Shown: positions 22,531 to 33,925, counted from the stretch's first letter. The stretch: 64,000 nucleotides of DNA from Torymus aiolomorphi (GCA_036365515.1 CM070873.1:77104029-77168028), one strand, 5' to 3'. A program made the numbers and translations. The notes: generated by a model not told the origin, from the sequence alone.

Positions 22531-23628
22531 AACGAGTAGAAAATCAGACAATTAAAGTAAATTCACCGTTAAATAGAAAATAAATAAGCGAGTCGAAAAT
22601 AATAGGCTAAGCGAATGAATTATAAGCGAACGAAAACCGCAACTGATAGCGTTAGAGAATGAGAAATGAAAATAAAAACACAAATTAATAATAAATTTCA
22701 GCAATCCAATTACATTAGTTATCATCATCATAATATTAGTTATTAACTTATTAGCAAAACTAACGCTATGAATTGCAAAAATCATCAAAAATGAAAATCG
22801 CGAATTATTCTCGGTAGCGCGAAAGGCGAATATAAAATTAGAATTACGGGCACGTCACAATGGTGCCCTAACGTAGGTTAAATAATAGGAAAATATTGTA
22901 ATATTGAAAGCGAATAAAAATTAGTTTAAACAAAAGGGAAACAAAAATTTTAGTAAAATTGCAAGCGCGATAGTCGAAAAGCGTGAACAAAATTTTTTTC
23001 AATAAATAATTAAAAATAATGATAACAAAAATGTCAAATCAAATAATTTGCGAATATTAAATATTACGAAATTCACGAATTAGAAACTATAAAATTGCGA
23101 ATAATAAGCTATTCGACTATCACGACCAAAGCGTCAATCCGGCAACGTAAACAGACGCGAGTGTTTACGTTATCGAATAATAAGAGTATATTTAGATTAA
23201 GTTGAGCGAATAAATTGTAACTCGGCAATTTTCCATCCAAGCGAATATCATTTCAAGCCGAATAATATTTTAGTTTTATTTTCACGAAGTCGGTAAGAGC
23301 GATCCCTTGGCTACTCCCGACAAGTCAAAAGTATAGCTATATATATAACAACGCATTTAATGCTTGGCGCAATATCAGTTACAGGATGAGAAAACTGAAA
23401 ATACAATAAAATACAACGCATAGAACCAAAGTGAAATTAAAATCAAATCAATAAGCACGCGCGCGATTAAATAAGAATTTTGAATAAATAAAATAATTAG
23501 AGCGAACAAACAAAAACAAATATACACAATTCGCGATAACATTAACATCGCGAAATAAAAACAAAAGTAACAACAGTAATACAGCGCAACCGTCGTCAAT
23601 TAAATATAACCGTGAGAGTTCAGACAAA
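22531..23628. other. Gypsy leader, no gene
   Basis: A-rich untranslated leader between primer site and gag. No domain was recognised. Minus-strand frames here are hydrophobic shadows of A-rich sequence. Confidence 0.5.
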
Positions 23629-24941
23629 ATGGCAAGCGGAGAAAACAGAATAATGAGCGCGTGAATAGACGAATTTTTAACGTTGGTAAATGAAAACGTA
23701 CTCGACGAAACACTAGATACACTACTACTTGACCGATACGGAACACTAGCGGAAAGGTTAGCTAATAGACTAAGACGCAGGCTAGAAGGGAACAGCAACG
23801 AAATCGATTTCGTGACTAAGTTAAACGAAACAACAGAAATAACAGAAGAACAGCGAGAAAATATAATAACATAGCGCGCAACGGTCAAAGCGGAGTGGTT
23901 AAAAAACTATTACTCACCCGCGTCACCAGCATTAAGCGAAAATGAAGGGGAATATCAAAATGCATCGGCACAAATCGACAACGCGCACGTCACGCATCGG
24001 AGAAATAAAAGCAATCTAGGCGCGATAAGGCGAACCTCTAATCCACCCGCTCAAAATAGTAGTATCGCGACAGAATTAGCGAATGCGAATAGGCATCGAG
24101 CCTCGAATCGTTCACCATCGATCGCAATGGTAGAAGTAGATCTAGGCGGAGGCAAAAAGTGAAAATCCCCGAACAAATACTAAATTATTACGCGTCGGTA
24201 CCGAACGAAGAACAAGAAAACGATCTTATAGAACAAATTATAGCGGAACAAACTTCGGGTCTATTTGAAAACGCGCAACCAACACACCGGCAGGGATCAA
24301 ACCTAATTAGACGCGGCAACGCGAGAGCGTATATAAGAAACGACGCACACGATACCACGTCACAAACGGCGCGTAACTATAGCGGACACCCGCAACAATA
24401 TTGGCAACGCGAGCGCGATTTATCAAAAATAATTTCGGCATGGAAAATAACATTCACATGCAATAAAAGTGAAAACATAGAGGAATTTTTACTGCGTGTT
24501 AAAGAACATAGAAAAATAGCAGCACTGTCAGACACGGAACTATTACGCGCCATGCCAATGCTGTTGCAGTTACCCGCGCTTAATTATTACAGAAATAATG
24601 AACAGAAATGGAAAATGTGGACAGAAGTAGAGCAAGCATTACGTGACCGGTACAGAGACGAGTTTTACGCGGAACGATTAGAAGAAAAAGTAAAAGAGCG
24701 TAAACAGCGCGAAGACGAATCAGTATTCGAATATATCGCGGAAATGCAAGCCCTATGTAGCAAAATGCCCGCGCCGCTGGAGGAAAATAAACAAATAAGA
24801 CAAATTTACATTAACATGAGACCAGAATATTTGCCATTGATGAGATCACATTTACACAGTAACTTGGAAAAATTCACAGAACACGCGATAGAACTAGGCC
24901 GCGCATTTGATGCAGGAAGCAAAACGCGACAAGCACAATAA
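23629..24941 (+). pseudogene. Gypsy gag, capsid part
   Basis: A likely start is ATG 23629 (MASGEN). The frame meets TGA near 23662 and TAG at 23872 and shifts near 24150. From there 24159-24941 is open for 260 codons. The region around residues 90-240 of that frame (FTCNKSENIEEFLLRVKEH through LRDRYRDEFYAERLEEKVK) has the helical retrotransposon gag pattern. Gag forms the particle. A frameshift near 24941-24983 separates the last part. Confidence 0.7.
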
Positions 24942-24982
24942 GCGCGTCTAAAACGAACGCTGCTGCAGTCGAAGTCCCAACA

Positions 24983-25798
24983 ATGGACGAACTCACAAAA
25001 ATAATGTTACGAGAATTAGGCAAGCTAAAAGAATCGATAAAAAGCACAATAACTAGTCAAATCACCGCGCAACTGACAAACCTAAAGGATAATAATTTAA
25101 GCGCGCATTCAGATACAGAAAATGTCCAAAATTATGCAAACAACAATGGTGGTAACAGCTCATATGGTAATCGTGGACATAATAGGGGAGGAAGTTACGC
25201 CCGTGGCCGTGGTCGGGGCCGAGGCGCGAACAACTATAATTATTATAATAATAGACCCCCAGAAAATGTACAAAATTTTGTACTAAATAATAATGTCAAT
25301 AACGGCATTCCGCCGCAAAACAGGCAAAATTTCACACCAATAAATAATTGGGATAATGCTAATTTCGTGCAAAACGGACAAACAGCATTCGTGCAAAATA
25401 ATCACCAACAAGAACACAACGCGCTACTAAATTTTAATCAAAATAACGCCTGGCCACCAATTAACAATTTCGGCAATGGCAGTTATCCACAAAATACAAT
25501 GAGCAACTCAGCGCCAAATTATGGAGTCCCCGGGTATAACGGACAAAATGTCATTCCGTATATGAGCAGCGCGCCGACATACAATGAGCAAATAAACGGG
25601 CAACTAGAAAATAATTATAATAGCAACGGAAAAAACCGCGGACGTAGAAGATACCGGCGAAACAATCAAAATTATAGTAACGCTAATACAAACAATCAAA
25701 ACTTACATCAAATATTGAACGTAACACAAGTCGCACAGCCACAAAGCGCGACAGGACCAGCGAACAATAATATGGGAAACGCGCAACAGACGGTGTAA
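24983..25798 (+). pseudogene. Gypsy gag, C-terminal RGG and Asn/Gln-rich region
   Basis: Begins with a helical stretch (MDELTKIMLRELGKLKESIK), then a GRGRGRGAN-type RGG box and a long Asn/Gln/Tyr/Pro-rich low-complexity region, with a second basic patch KNRGRRRYRRNNQ near residue 215. No CCHC zinc knuckle is present, so nucleic acid binding probably rests on the RGG and basic patches. This matches what some insect Gypsy-like elements show. Intact over 271 codons. Confidence 0.65.
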
Positions 25799-25829
25799 TC
25801 GGGACTGTCACACCGTCTCAAATCCAAAA

Positions 25830-26953
25830 GGTCTCAACAAACATTAGCGAGGTTAAACCAAAAAGCGAACATGCTAAGCGGAAAAAGACCAGAAAGGGAG
25901 AAAAGAAGCTCGAGATGCTGGACGCAGCTATCCCTACCACTTATCCCCGATATTGGTTGAAGCTTCGGATCAAACACGTCGAATTAACGGCTCTCGTTGA
26001 TCCGGGCACCGCGCGTACAATATAGGAGCGAAAGGATGCGAAATAGCTCAGGAAATAGGCGCGAAAATACAACCGGCCGCGACCAAATACGCCGTAATCG
26101 CGAACGGCGTAGAGGTACCGGTTAAAGGTGAATTAAGCGCCCCGTTGGAAATCGCAGGTATATGTAAACGAGTGCGAATACTCGTGATACCCGACGTACC
26201 TACGGACTGCATCCTAGGCCTAGACTTAATACGACATTTCGGCATGATAATAGATGCACATCGCGACTCTTATACACTGGCAGACCTAAAACACAGAAAA
26301 GAAATTGCATTTGATTTATGGTCAATAGGCACAAACGGCAATAAGGTAGACATCGCCAGCTGTGGCCTAAACAAAATCTCATGCAATCAGCAAGAGACAA
26401 TTGACAAACTAATAAACGAATTACTCCCAAGAACAATCTCAACGTGCAAAATTTTACCCACAACTGATTTAATAGAGCACGAGATAAAATTAATAAATAG
26501 CGCGAAACCAGTAAAACAGAGGTATTATCCGGTATCAGAAAAATTAGAAAAAGTTATGCACGATGAGTTAGAAAAACTGCGCGAAGCAGAAATCGTCGAA
26601 AAATCGAGAAGTCCGTAGAATAGCCCAGTAGTAATGATTAAATAGCCCAATAACTCATATAGAATGTGTATTGATTTAAAAGCAGTTAACGCGGTATCGG
26701 AAAAAGACGCGTACCCAACACCATACATTGACGTTATTCTAAATAAATTAAAGCGCGCAAGATTCATAACAACAATTGACTTAAAAAGCGCGTACCATCA
26801 AATAAGTTTAAAATCAGAATCGCGCCCAATAACTGCATACAATACCGGGCAAAGGTCATTGGCAATTCACGCGACTACCAATGGGTTTAAGCGGAGCAGG
26901 CGCGACATTTCAGAGACTTTTAGAAGAGATAATAGGAGACTTAGAACCATACG
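25830..26953 (+). pseudogene. Gypsy protease and N-terminal half of reverse transcriptase
   Basis: The protease motif reads LVDPGTARTI (usual family pattern D(S/T)G), followed by a stop and a frameshift near 26021. The rest of the protease shows ILVIPDVPTDCILGLDLIRH. RT follows, with KPVKQRYYPVSEKLEKVM, stops near 26616 and 26641, then RMCIDLKAVN, TTIDLKSAYHQI and MGLSGAGATFQRL. The frame is cut at 26953 by the solo LTR. A frameshift near 26870 also lies in the fingers/palm region. Confidence 0.78.
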
Positions 26954-26954
26954 C

Positions 26955-27951
26955 TGTGACGAGGAGCACGCTTAACAGCGGTGCCCTCGTCGCCTCGCAT
27001 TCCTCGTTGCCCGCGCTGGCCAAAGCCCGTGTACATACGAAGTATGTGTGTGTACACTTACACGGGCTTTTCTCTGTTACGAGGATTCGGCAACGACGCA
27101 AGGTGCGAAGTACGCACTTACATGGACGCACACGCAGGCAGAGGAACCAGTGGAGAGGGGAGCGACGCTGGAGAGCGCGAGAGAGCGCGTCTAATTGCTG
27201 CGATAGTCAGTCACGGCTGAATAGCCAACGCGCGCGCAATTGATTTGGAGAAGAAGCCACGCAGCTCGATAGAAGAGAGAGAGCAAGAGAGAGAGAGAGA
27301 GCGAGACAGGATTGACGTCGCCCTGCCAGCTCTGCTGGCCCCTTCTCGTCCACCAGCTCCAGCAGCACAGAGGCCGTCTCCTCCCTCAGCGAAGAGCACA
27401 TCCTCTCCGTCAGCGGCGAGCCGTAGCTGACGGCAGGACGAGCGGCGCCGGGGCAGCGGCGAGTCCAGCACCATCGAGCATCACTCTCTCCCGGAAAGGC
27501 GAGTACAGTTACTCCGGGCCTCGTGTTGGCCAGCGCGCGTGTGGTAGTGAGTGCGAGAGTTTGTATCGCCGCTGAGCGCCGGTAATCGGCTGCGCACGGC
27601 GATCGCTCTCGGGTATAGAGTGCGGGGCCGGAAACCCCGGTTGTGAGGCCGCGTCCGATGCGCGTGCATTAAAGTTCACGTAGGATCGCCGTTGTCGTCG
27701 GCACGGTTAAAGCAAGTAATCTAGAATCACGTGATTATTGTCGGGTTAATATTGTAAGAAATAATCAATAAATGAAAGTGTTCTTATATGCTGGTGTTAT
27801 TGACGAGTGCCTTCTCCAAATAACTTTCCTCTCTCAATACAGGAGTCGGCATCCCACCGACTCCGCGACGATTGGAGCGTCAGCCTCCAGATCCGGCTCA
27901 AAGAAATAAGTTGTTGCGTATGCACAGGGAAAATTAAGGTGCAACGTTACA
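26955..27951 (+). repeat. Solo LTR of another Gypsy-like element, 997 bp
   Basis: Begins TGTGACGAGG and ends AACGTTACA. It is flanked by ACGC on both sides (26951-26954 and 27952-27955), and the host RT frame resumes directly on the far side, so the borders are firm. It contains a GA-rich stretch near 27276-27310, a GC-rich middle and AATAAA near 27767. It is not alignable by eye with the LTR at 21077. Such single LTRs arise by recombination between the two ends of a full element. Confidence 0.88.
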
Positions 27952-27955
27952 ACGC

Positions 27956-28830
27956 ATATAACTACTTGGACGATATCGTTCTAGCAACTGAATCTTTTGA
28001 GGAGTACATGCAAATGCTTAGGAAATTAATCCTTAAAATCAAAGATTCAGGACTGACGATAAACAGAGAGAAAAGTAAGTTTTGTTGCAACGAGGTTAAA
28101 TTTTTGGGGTTTAAAGTAAATGAGCACGGGTTAATGATAGATCCTGACAAGACGGCAGCGATCACGAACTATCCAAAGCCAAGAACCTTGCGACAGCTGC
28201 GCAGATTCTTAGAAATGGCTTCATGGTATAGACGGTTTATTAAAAATTACGCGACAATCGCGGACTCGTTAAATAAATTAACAAAGAAAGATATAAAATT
28301 CGTTTGGGAAGAAGCACAAGATATCGCGTTTTAAACAATTAGAAAAGCGATCAGTGAAGCACCTTTATTACATAGGCCCGACCCCAACGCGGAATTTTGC
28401 ATCCAAACGGATGCATGCGACACCGGTCTCGGGGCAGTCATAACACAAGTTATAGATGGACGTGAGCGGGTAATCGCGTTCGCGAGCAGAGCACTTCGCA
28501 AAAACGAACTTGTGTATAGCACAACAGAAAAAGAATGTCTCGCTATAAAATGGGCAATCGAGAAATTTAGGCCATATATAGAAGGGAGCGCTTTTAAAGT
28601 AATAACTGATCACAGCGTGTTACAGTGGTTATTTAATAAGAAAAACCCCGTAGGTAGATTAGGCAGATGGTCTCACGAATTAATGGCGCACGATTTTAAA
28701 GTAATTCACAGAAAAGGCGTGAATAATGTAGTCCCCGATGCATTATCGAGAATGTATGAGGACGAAGTAGAAGCACCAATAATAAGCGCGATAGACATAA
28801 CACAAACAACGACAGATCCGTGGTACAGAA
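27956..28830 (+). pseudogene. Gypsy reverse transcriptase C-terminal half and RNase H
   Basis: Opens with the catalytic box YLDDIVLATES, then LGFKVNEHGLMIDPDK and LRRFLEMASWYRRFI (thumb and connection). A TAA near 28332 interrupts the frame. RNase H follows in the same frame: FCIQTDACDTGLGAV, STTEKECLAIKWAIEKFRPY, VITDHSVLQWL and VPDALSRM. Catalytic residues of both domains are preserved, so decay came mostly by stops and insertions. Confidence 0.83.
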
Positions 28831-29222
28831 AACGCGTCTATCAAATAATAAAGCATCCGCGTAGGTACAAAGACTGGAAAATCGCGGATGGGAAAATATA
28901 CAAATTACGCACAGACGAAAAATTAAACCCGATTATGAAGTACTTAGAAGAGTGGAAATTAGTAGTACCGCGCAAAAATCGAAAAACAGTAATGAAAGAA
29001 ATACATGACGAACCCACAGCAGGACATCCCGGCATAGACAAAACATACCAGCGTAAAAATTGAAGCTATTGCAACAACATTGCTACTATATTGGAAATTA
29101 ATATCGCTGATATATTGGCAATACAGATGTACAACAATTACAAGGCTATTGGCGCTATTTGCCTTGGGTGTTATTCCAATGTATTGCCAATATCTTAAGA
29201 TTTAATTTTCTAAAAAAAAAAA

Positions 29223-29288
29223 TTCTTGGGTGGATTCGAACTAGGAATCTTCGGATTACTAGACTTGCTCGCTACCCACCGAGCTAAT
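29223..29288 (-). ncRNA. tRNA-like sequence (left arm), tRNA-Thr(AGU)-like
   Basis: On the minus strand: a box A-like TAGCTCGGTGGG, an anticodon-arm-like TCTAGTAATCCGAAGA with loop CTAGTAA, and box B-like AGTTCGAATCC. The acceptor and T stems do not pair properly, so this is a tRNA-derived relic with RNA polymerase III-type boxes, not a working tRNA. Confidence 0.5.
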
Positions 29289-29392
29289 TCGTTGTTTCTG
29301 TCAATGAACGAAATGGAGGTTAAAAGTTGAAACAAGTGATCATTTGTTTTGAATTAGATTTAACCTCTTTTCGTTTATTGACAGAAACAACG

Positions 29393-29459
29393 AATTAGCT
29401 CGGAGGGTAGCGACCAAGTCTAGTAATCCAAAGATTCCTAGTTCGAATCCACCCAAGAA
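29393..29459 (+). ncRNA. tRNA-like sequence (right arm)
   Basis: Inverted copy of the left-arm element with a few changes (TAGCTCGGAGGG, AGTTCGAATCC). Same comments as for the left arm. Confidence 0.5.
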
Positions 29460-29742
29460 TTTTTTTTTTTTAGAAAATTAAATCTTAAGATATTGGCAAT
29501 ACATTGGAAATAACACCCAAGGCAAATAGCGCCAATAGCCTTGCAATTGTTGTACATTTGTATTGCCAATACATCAGCGATATTAATTTCCAATATAATA
29601 GCAATGTTGTTGCAATAGTTTCAATTTTTACGCGGGTACAAACGCGCAGCACAAATTTATTACTGGCCAGGCATAAATAAAGAAATCGCAAGCTACGTGC
29701 AAAATTGCGAAATGTGCCAAAAATGCAAAATTAACCAGATCG

Positions 29743-30021
29743 ATACTCCCCCTGAAATTTCTTAACGAACAAAATAAGCTTTATTTCGTTAAGATCGGAT
29801 AAAAAATAAAAAAATTTATAGAACTTATTGAAGTTTTTGTCTTTAATTGTAACAATACCATAGTGACTATTGCTTGAATTTGTCTGAAAAAAATTGTCTT
29901 ATGTTCTTTCAAGTATATATTTGTTACATGTACTTACTCTTGGATTATCAAATTAATAAAACATTATTTAAAAATATAAAAACTAAAATTGCTGTTTCGA
30001 TCCGGAGAACGTCCTTAACTC
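29743..30021 (+). mobile_element. Penelope-like element, 5' end fragment
   Basis: Closely similar to 46207-46496 and to the complement of 45812-46078, which is the 5' untranslated part of Penelope copy A. It ends at GGAGAACGTCCTTAAC, just where coding begins in copy A. It truncates the Gypsy integrase. Open frames here are not genes. Confidence 0.75.
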
Positions 30022-30079
30022 TAAACGGTGTGACAACTAGCGGCACGAAAAGGAACACTACATTCTGTAATCTCTTCGA

Positions 30080-30317
30080 ACGAGTTCGTATTCAAGTGGT
30101 TTTGCAAAACGCAAAGCAGCTTCTGATAGAAAAAAAAACGAAGACGAAATTTTTGCAAGAACACACAGTATTTCTGATTTTGTAATACCTGAAAATAAAT
30201 CAGTATCTGCCATTGAAGAGCGTAATAGTCATTTTGAGCAATCTTTAAAAGATGGAATTGCGGATCACACGTTACCGATATCTTCCACAGATGATAATCA
30301 TATAGAAAATGAAGAGG
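30080..30317 (+). pseudogene. hAT2 transposase, N-terminal exon (ZMYM1-like family)
   Basis: A basic start (KRKAASDRKKNEDE) followed by an acidic, low-complexity stretch ending HIENEE at a good splice donor (GAGGTATGT). This resembles the N-terminal tail of hAT transposases of the ZMYM1/TTF-finger type. The next recognisable coding begins near 32165, so 30318-32160 would be an intron filled with insertions. Confidence 0.45.
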
Positions 30318-30389
30318 TATGTAAACTATTTTACTATATTAATGAGAAATAGTATATTTCGAAAAATATCCATTTTTTCACAATTTAGC

Positions 30390-30754
30390 GAGGAAATAGT
30401 ACATTATGCAATAAAGGGCGAAAGTAGTAGATTTTTCCCACGGGTAGGTACTGTCCGAGCGAGGGCAGCAATTACCAGAGGGAAAAATATTCTCGCTCGA
30501 GAAGTAATCACCCTCGAGAAAAATCTACTTTCGTCCCGTGCTGCATATAGTATTTTATTCTACTTTCGTTCCGTGTTGCATATAGCATTTTATTCCACTT
30601 TCAACCGTGGCTACCTTTTGACTCTGAAAAGCGGGTCAACACGTTTTTTATATTATAAACTGAATAGTCTTAAAAAAAATTTTAAAAAAATTTCAATTTA
30701 TTTTCGCGCCGCAAAATTTACTTTCGCCCCGCTAATTTTACTTTCGCCCCACAA
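30390..30754. mobile_element. Probable small element with CTACTTTCGTCCCG repeats
   Basis: Contains inverted GTAGATTTTTCCCACG/CGAGAAAAATCTAC and repeated TACTTTCGYCCCG motifs. Similar bases (GCTACTTTTGCCCCG) occur just past the LINE fragment, near 31618, suggesting the LINE landed inside it. Borders not settled. Confidence 0.35.
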
Positions 30755-31600
30755 ATGAAGTGCAATATTATCTCGTACACGTGTTCTAAAAATCCACTAT
30801 CTTTTGCATATAGCATCGATGGTGCGAATTTGGAACGAGTAGATAAGGTTAAGGATCTTGGAATTATCTTTGATGATTCTACGCTAACATTTGTACCGCA
30901 TATCGAATATATAGTTTCTAAGTCGCTGAAGATGCTAAGTTTTGTTAAACGTGTTACGGCCGATTTCAGAGATATTAACTGTATTCTTTATCTTTATAAT
31001 ACTCTAATTTTAACTAATATGACATACTGTGCTCAAATATGGTCTCCTTTTATTAATATTATGATTAATAAGCTGGAATCGGTACAACACATACTACTCC
31101 GTTATATAGCATTTAAAATGCACAGACCATTAGGGAGATTTGAACATAAGTACTCAAAAATTGCGGAGATTTGTAATTTGCAAACGATCAAGTCACTTCA
31201 CTTTTATCATGATTGTTTACTAGCATTTAAAATTAAAAACCATTACATGAACAGCCCAACAATTGAATCTTTTTTTTGCCATAGGCATATTACATATTCA
31301 CTCCGCAATTTTAGAGTATCACAGGAAACAACTCACGCTAACAATATCGGATTTTACTCAACCATTAACAGATTAAGACGATCCTGGAATACTCTTCCGC
31401 AAACGATCATTAACCTTGCTAATATCGCCTCTTTTAAACGTGCTGTAAAAGCATTATCAATGGAATTCTGATATTAAGGACTTTTAATTACTGTGCCACC
31501 CAAAGAATTTTTGTAATTTGTAATTTTTGTAATTATCTATATCGTGTAAAGGGCAATTATGCCCGTTCAACTGAATAAAAAAAAAAAAAAAAAAAAAAAG
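30755..31600 (+). mobile_element. 5'-truncated Jockey-type LINE, 3' end with poly(A)
   Basis: An open frame at 30755-31471 encodes the thumb and C-terminal region of a non-LTR reverse transcriptase (LERVDKVKDLGIIFDDSTL, ILTNMTYCAQIWSPF, LESVQHILLRYIAFK). This part is typical of Jockey-clade ORF2 and lies after the catalytic domain. The frame is uninterrupted for 238 codons, so insertion is fairly recent. After a ~100-bp 3' UTR there is a poly(A) run at 31577-31599. 5' truncation is usual for target-primed reverse transcription. No clear target-site duplication was seen. Confidence 0.85.
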
Positions 31601-31681
31601 ATTTGCGGGAAGTATATGCTACTTTTGCCCCGATTTTCAGGAGCAAAAGGTGGACATATCAGTCGAGTGTGGAATAAAAAC

Positions 31682-31839
31682 TTTTACAGCACATTGTGAC
31701 CTAAGCCCGCACTTAAGTCACGCCTATCCGTGCGATAAGTAGCTCGCTACGCTCGTGCGCTAATCTCACGGTGCAAAAAAGAACTGCTTAGCGCATGGAT
31801 AGGCGTGACAGCGGGCTTAGGTTAGGCTGTGCTATAAAA
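31682..31839. mobile_element. Fold-back MITE, 158 bp
   Basis: TTTTACAGCACA and CCTAAGCCCGC...GTCACGCCTATCC on the left match inverted sequence on the right (GGATAGGCGTGACAGCGGG, TGTGCTATAAAA). A hairpin loop rich in AGCTCGCTACGCTCG sits in the middle. Target duplication not settled. Confidence 0.7.
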
Positions 31840-32164
31840 TATTGTACGATACTAGAGTCTTAAGTAGCCCATTACACGGCGTGATAGGACCCTCGCTGTA
31901 AAAAAAATTTTTATTTACAGATTTTTTCCCCCGCTACTCAATTCCCATCTTTAAAAAAGGATCTCTTATGTACTCGTTGAAAAAAATACCGTGTGTAGTA
32001 CGGGAAGAAGAGATTTATCAGACTCTGGTAAGGTAACTGCAGGACGCGTCTCCATCTCGGGCGCCGAAAGCGCCCGAGAATCCACCTCGTGCTGAGCACC
32101 TCACCCGCGCTTAAAATAGCTCATTTTCTCCCCTTGTTGCACAATGTATTATTATTTTTTTAGT
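31840..32164. other. hAT2 intron region, no gene
   Basis: Mixed sequence with a short hairpin (TCTCGGGCGCCGAAAGCGCCCGAGA near 32055). It ends in a T-rich stretch with TTTTTTTAG, a plausible acceptor just before the TTF-finger exon. Otherwise nothing seen. Confidence 0.35.
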
Positions 32165-32310
32165 GGAAATTGTTACGGGAATTTTTTATTTAATTATTTG
32201 ATGAAAATAAAGATAATCATTTCACACATGATGGTTTCTATAATTGGAAATATGCTAGTGAGAGATTATTGCAGCATGAAACATCATCAACTCATTTACG
32301 TTCATTAGTA

Positions 32311-32469
32311 AAGGACCCCGCACACAATGTATGGGAAAAAATCATTCGGTCAAATTGAACGAAATTGAAAAAAGATAGATTTCTTCAGGACCTCAAGATC
32401 TATTTTTTTCCAAAGTTTCGTTCAATTTGACCGGATGATTTTTTCCCATACATTGTGTGCGGGGTCCTT
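32311..32469. mobile_element. MITE, 159 bp, AAGGACCCC ends
   Basis: Inverted ends AAGGACCCCGCACACAATG and CATTGTGTGCGGGGTCCTT; the arms stay complementary for ~65 bp (TTCGTTCAATTTGACC). The flanks TTAGTA and TTAATA may be an imperfect 6-bp duplication. It is inserted in the hAT2 TTF/early coding region. Confidence 0.8.
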
Positions 32470-32589
32470 TTAATAGTCTTAAAAAACAATCCGGACGCAT
32501 TGACAAACGATTTGAAATGCAAATTGAATCTTTAACTCAGTATTGCAATGAAGTTTTAAAACGCGTTATAGACGTGATATTATTGTTAA

Positions 32590-32823
32590 CCCTTTGAAGC
32601 ATGGTGGTCCCTATAGGGACCACCTTCTTGATCTGCTCTTTTTATTTGTAAAAATTGGTTTTTTTCATTATGTATGAATGGTTTTAGGCTTTTCTGATAG
32701 CTAAAAGCTTAGGCTACAATTCTATACTACTAATATTTCAAATTTATTTGTTGTTAAATTGTTATAAATAAACAAATAGTAAAAAAATGCAATTTTTCAA
32801 GAAAAAATGTATGCTTCAAAGGG
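32590..32823. mobile_element. piggyBac-like MITE, 234 bp
   Basis: Inverted ends CCCTTTGAAGCAT and ATGCTTCAAAGGG flanked by TTAA at 32586-32589 and 32824-32827. CCC-tips with TTAA are typical of piggyBac. The hAT2 frame is kept across the site if the insert is left out. A GGTGGTCCCTATAGGGACCACC hairpin lies at its left end. Confidence 0.85.
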
Positions 32824-33925
32824 TTAAGTGAACGGGGTTTCACATTCAGAGGGGATACTGGATTATTAGGCTATCCAAACAACGACAATTTTTTAAGCAT
32901 AATCGAATTTCTAGCAAAATACGACCCTTTTTTAAGGAACCATATCGAAAAATATGAAAATTGTGGTAACGCTAAAGTAAATTATTTATCTTCTACGATT
33001 TATGAAAAACTTATTCGAGAAATAGGAAAATTAGTTCATGATGAAATAATTAATCGTTTAAAAAAAGGCAGAATTTATTCTATTTCATTAGAAGGGACAA
33101 GCGACGAGGGACACATAGATCAACTAACATTTTTATCAAATCAAGACCACAAAACAAAAAATATGTTTGAATGGTTAACAACTTTTTAAAATGAAAATAA
33201 AATTATTATTAAAGATTGTCGCGGACGATTATCATACGACAACACATCGTCAATGAGTTGTAAATTCAATGGACTCCAAGCTTTAGTAGCCAATGAAAAT
33301 AGTTCTACTCACCATTAGTTCTACTCACTATTTCATATTTTTGCAATCATTATATGTATTTTTTCAGCATCAGATTCACAATGGGCATTGCTCGTTAAAA
33401 CATTAGAATCAGATAAGGTTTCAGGCAAAAGAATACGTGTGCCTAAAAGAGTTGAATGCACTCGCTGGTCAAGTCGTGCAGATGCTAACAAAGCGTTTGT
33501 ACAAGGTTATGAAGAAATACGAGAAGCGTTAGCACTTATTTTTGAGAATCATGATTTCGATGCAAAAACACGTTGTGAAGCTCAAGAGTCTTACAATAAA
33601 ATGTGAAACCGGTATTATGACATCTTTTTGGTATGATGTTCTAGAAAGCCTTAACAAAACTAGTATTATAGTACAGAGTTCTGGAGTACATTATAAAGTT
33701 GCCGTAGCAAATCTTAAGTCTTTAAAAAATTTTATACAAAATAAAAGATATAATTATTCTCATTACGAAAGCTTAGGTGCAGAACTTACCAAAAATTTAG
33801 ATTATAAAACTAATCGCAAGCAACAAAGGAATGTGCGATTGAATCCACTTGGTTGTTCGACTGCACCAGAAGTAGAATTCATTCCTTCGGAATCATTTTG
33901 CATATTTCAATATATCGCATATATG

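Larger units (their letters stand above)
29051..29633. mobile_element. Fold-back element, 583 bp, with tRNA-like segments in both arms
   Basis: Two ~285-bp arms are inverted copies (outer tips GCGTAAAAATTGAA and TTCAATTTTTACGC; inner CAATGAACGAAATGGAGG against CCTCTTTTCGTTTATTG). It interrupts the Gypsy integrase. A target-site duplication could not be settled, because the tips overlap similar host bases. Each arm holds a tRNA-like stretch next to a run of A or T. Confidence 0.85.
28831..29742 (+). pseudogene. Gypsy integrase, N-terminal zinc-binding part, split
   Basis: The pre-integrase region ends EIHDEPTAGHPGIDKTYQR at 29050, where a fold-back element enters. It resumes near 29640 with AQIYYWPGINKEI and CEMCQKCK, completing the HHCC zinc-binding pattern (H..H before, C..C after). 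The DDE core is missing: Penelope-like sequence starts near 29743. Confidence 0.75.
32165..33920 (+). pseudogene. hAT2 transposase, TTF finger and central region, decayed
   Basis: Opens with HDGFYNWKYASERLLQHETS (TTF-type zinc finger with the DGF.NWK motif, which binds DNA). Then come FTFRGDTGLLGYPNNDNFLS, NYLSSTIYEKLIREIG, YSISLEGTSDEGH (first acidic motif, Glu where Asp is usual), KDCRGRLSYDNTSSMS (second catalytic region) and ECTRWSSRADA. Stops near 33187 and 33317, a frameshift near 33600 and a missing AHSLNL region show decay. Two MITEs sit inside. The match breaks near 33925 and resumes at 60906. Confidence 0.75.

Noticed and set aside
22251..23888. Minus-strand hydrophobic frames resembling membrane proteins
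   Set aside because: A-rich Gypsy leader and gag read backwards give Phe/Leu/Ile-rich products. The plus strand explains the sequence.
29223..29459. Functional tRNA-Thr genes
   Set aside because: Stems do not pair and the pair lies in the arms of a fold-back element.
30309..30758. 149-codon frame before the LINE fragment
   Set aside because: It lies in the probable hAT2 intron over a small repeated element; no domain or conserved motif.
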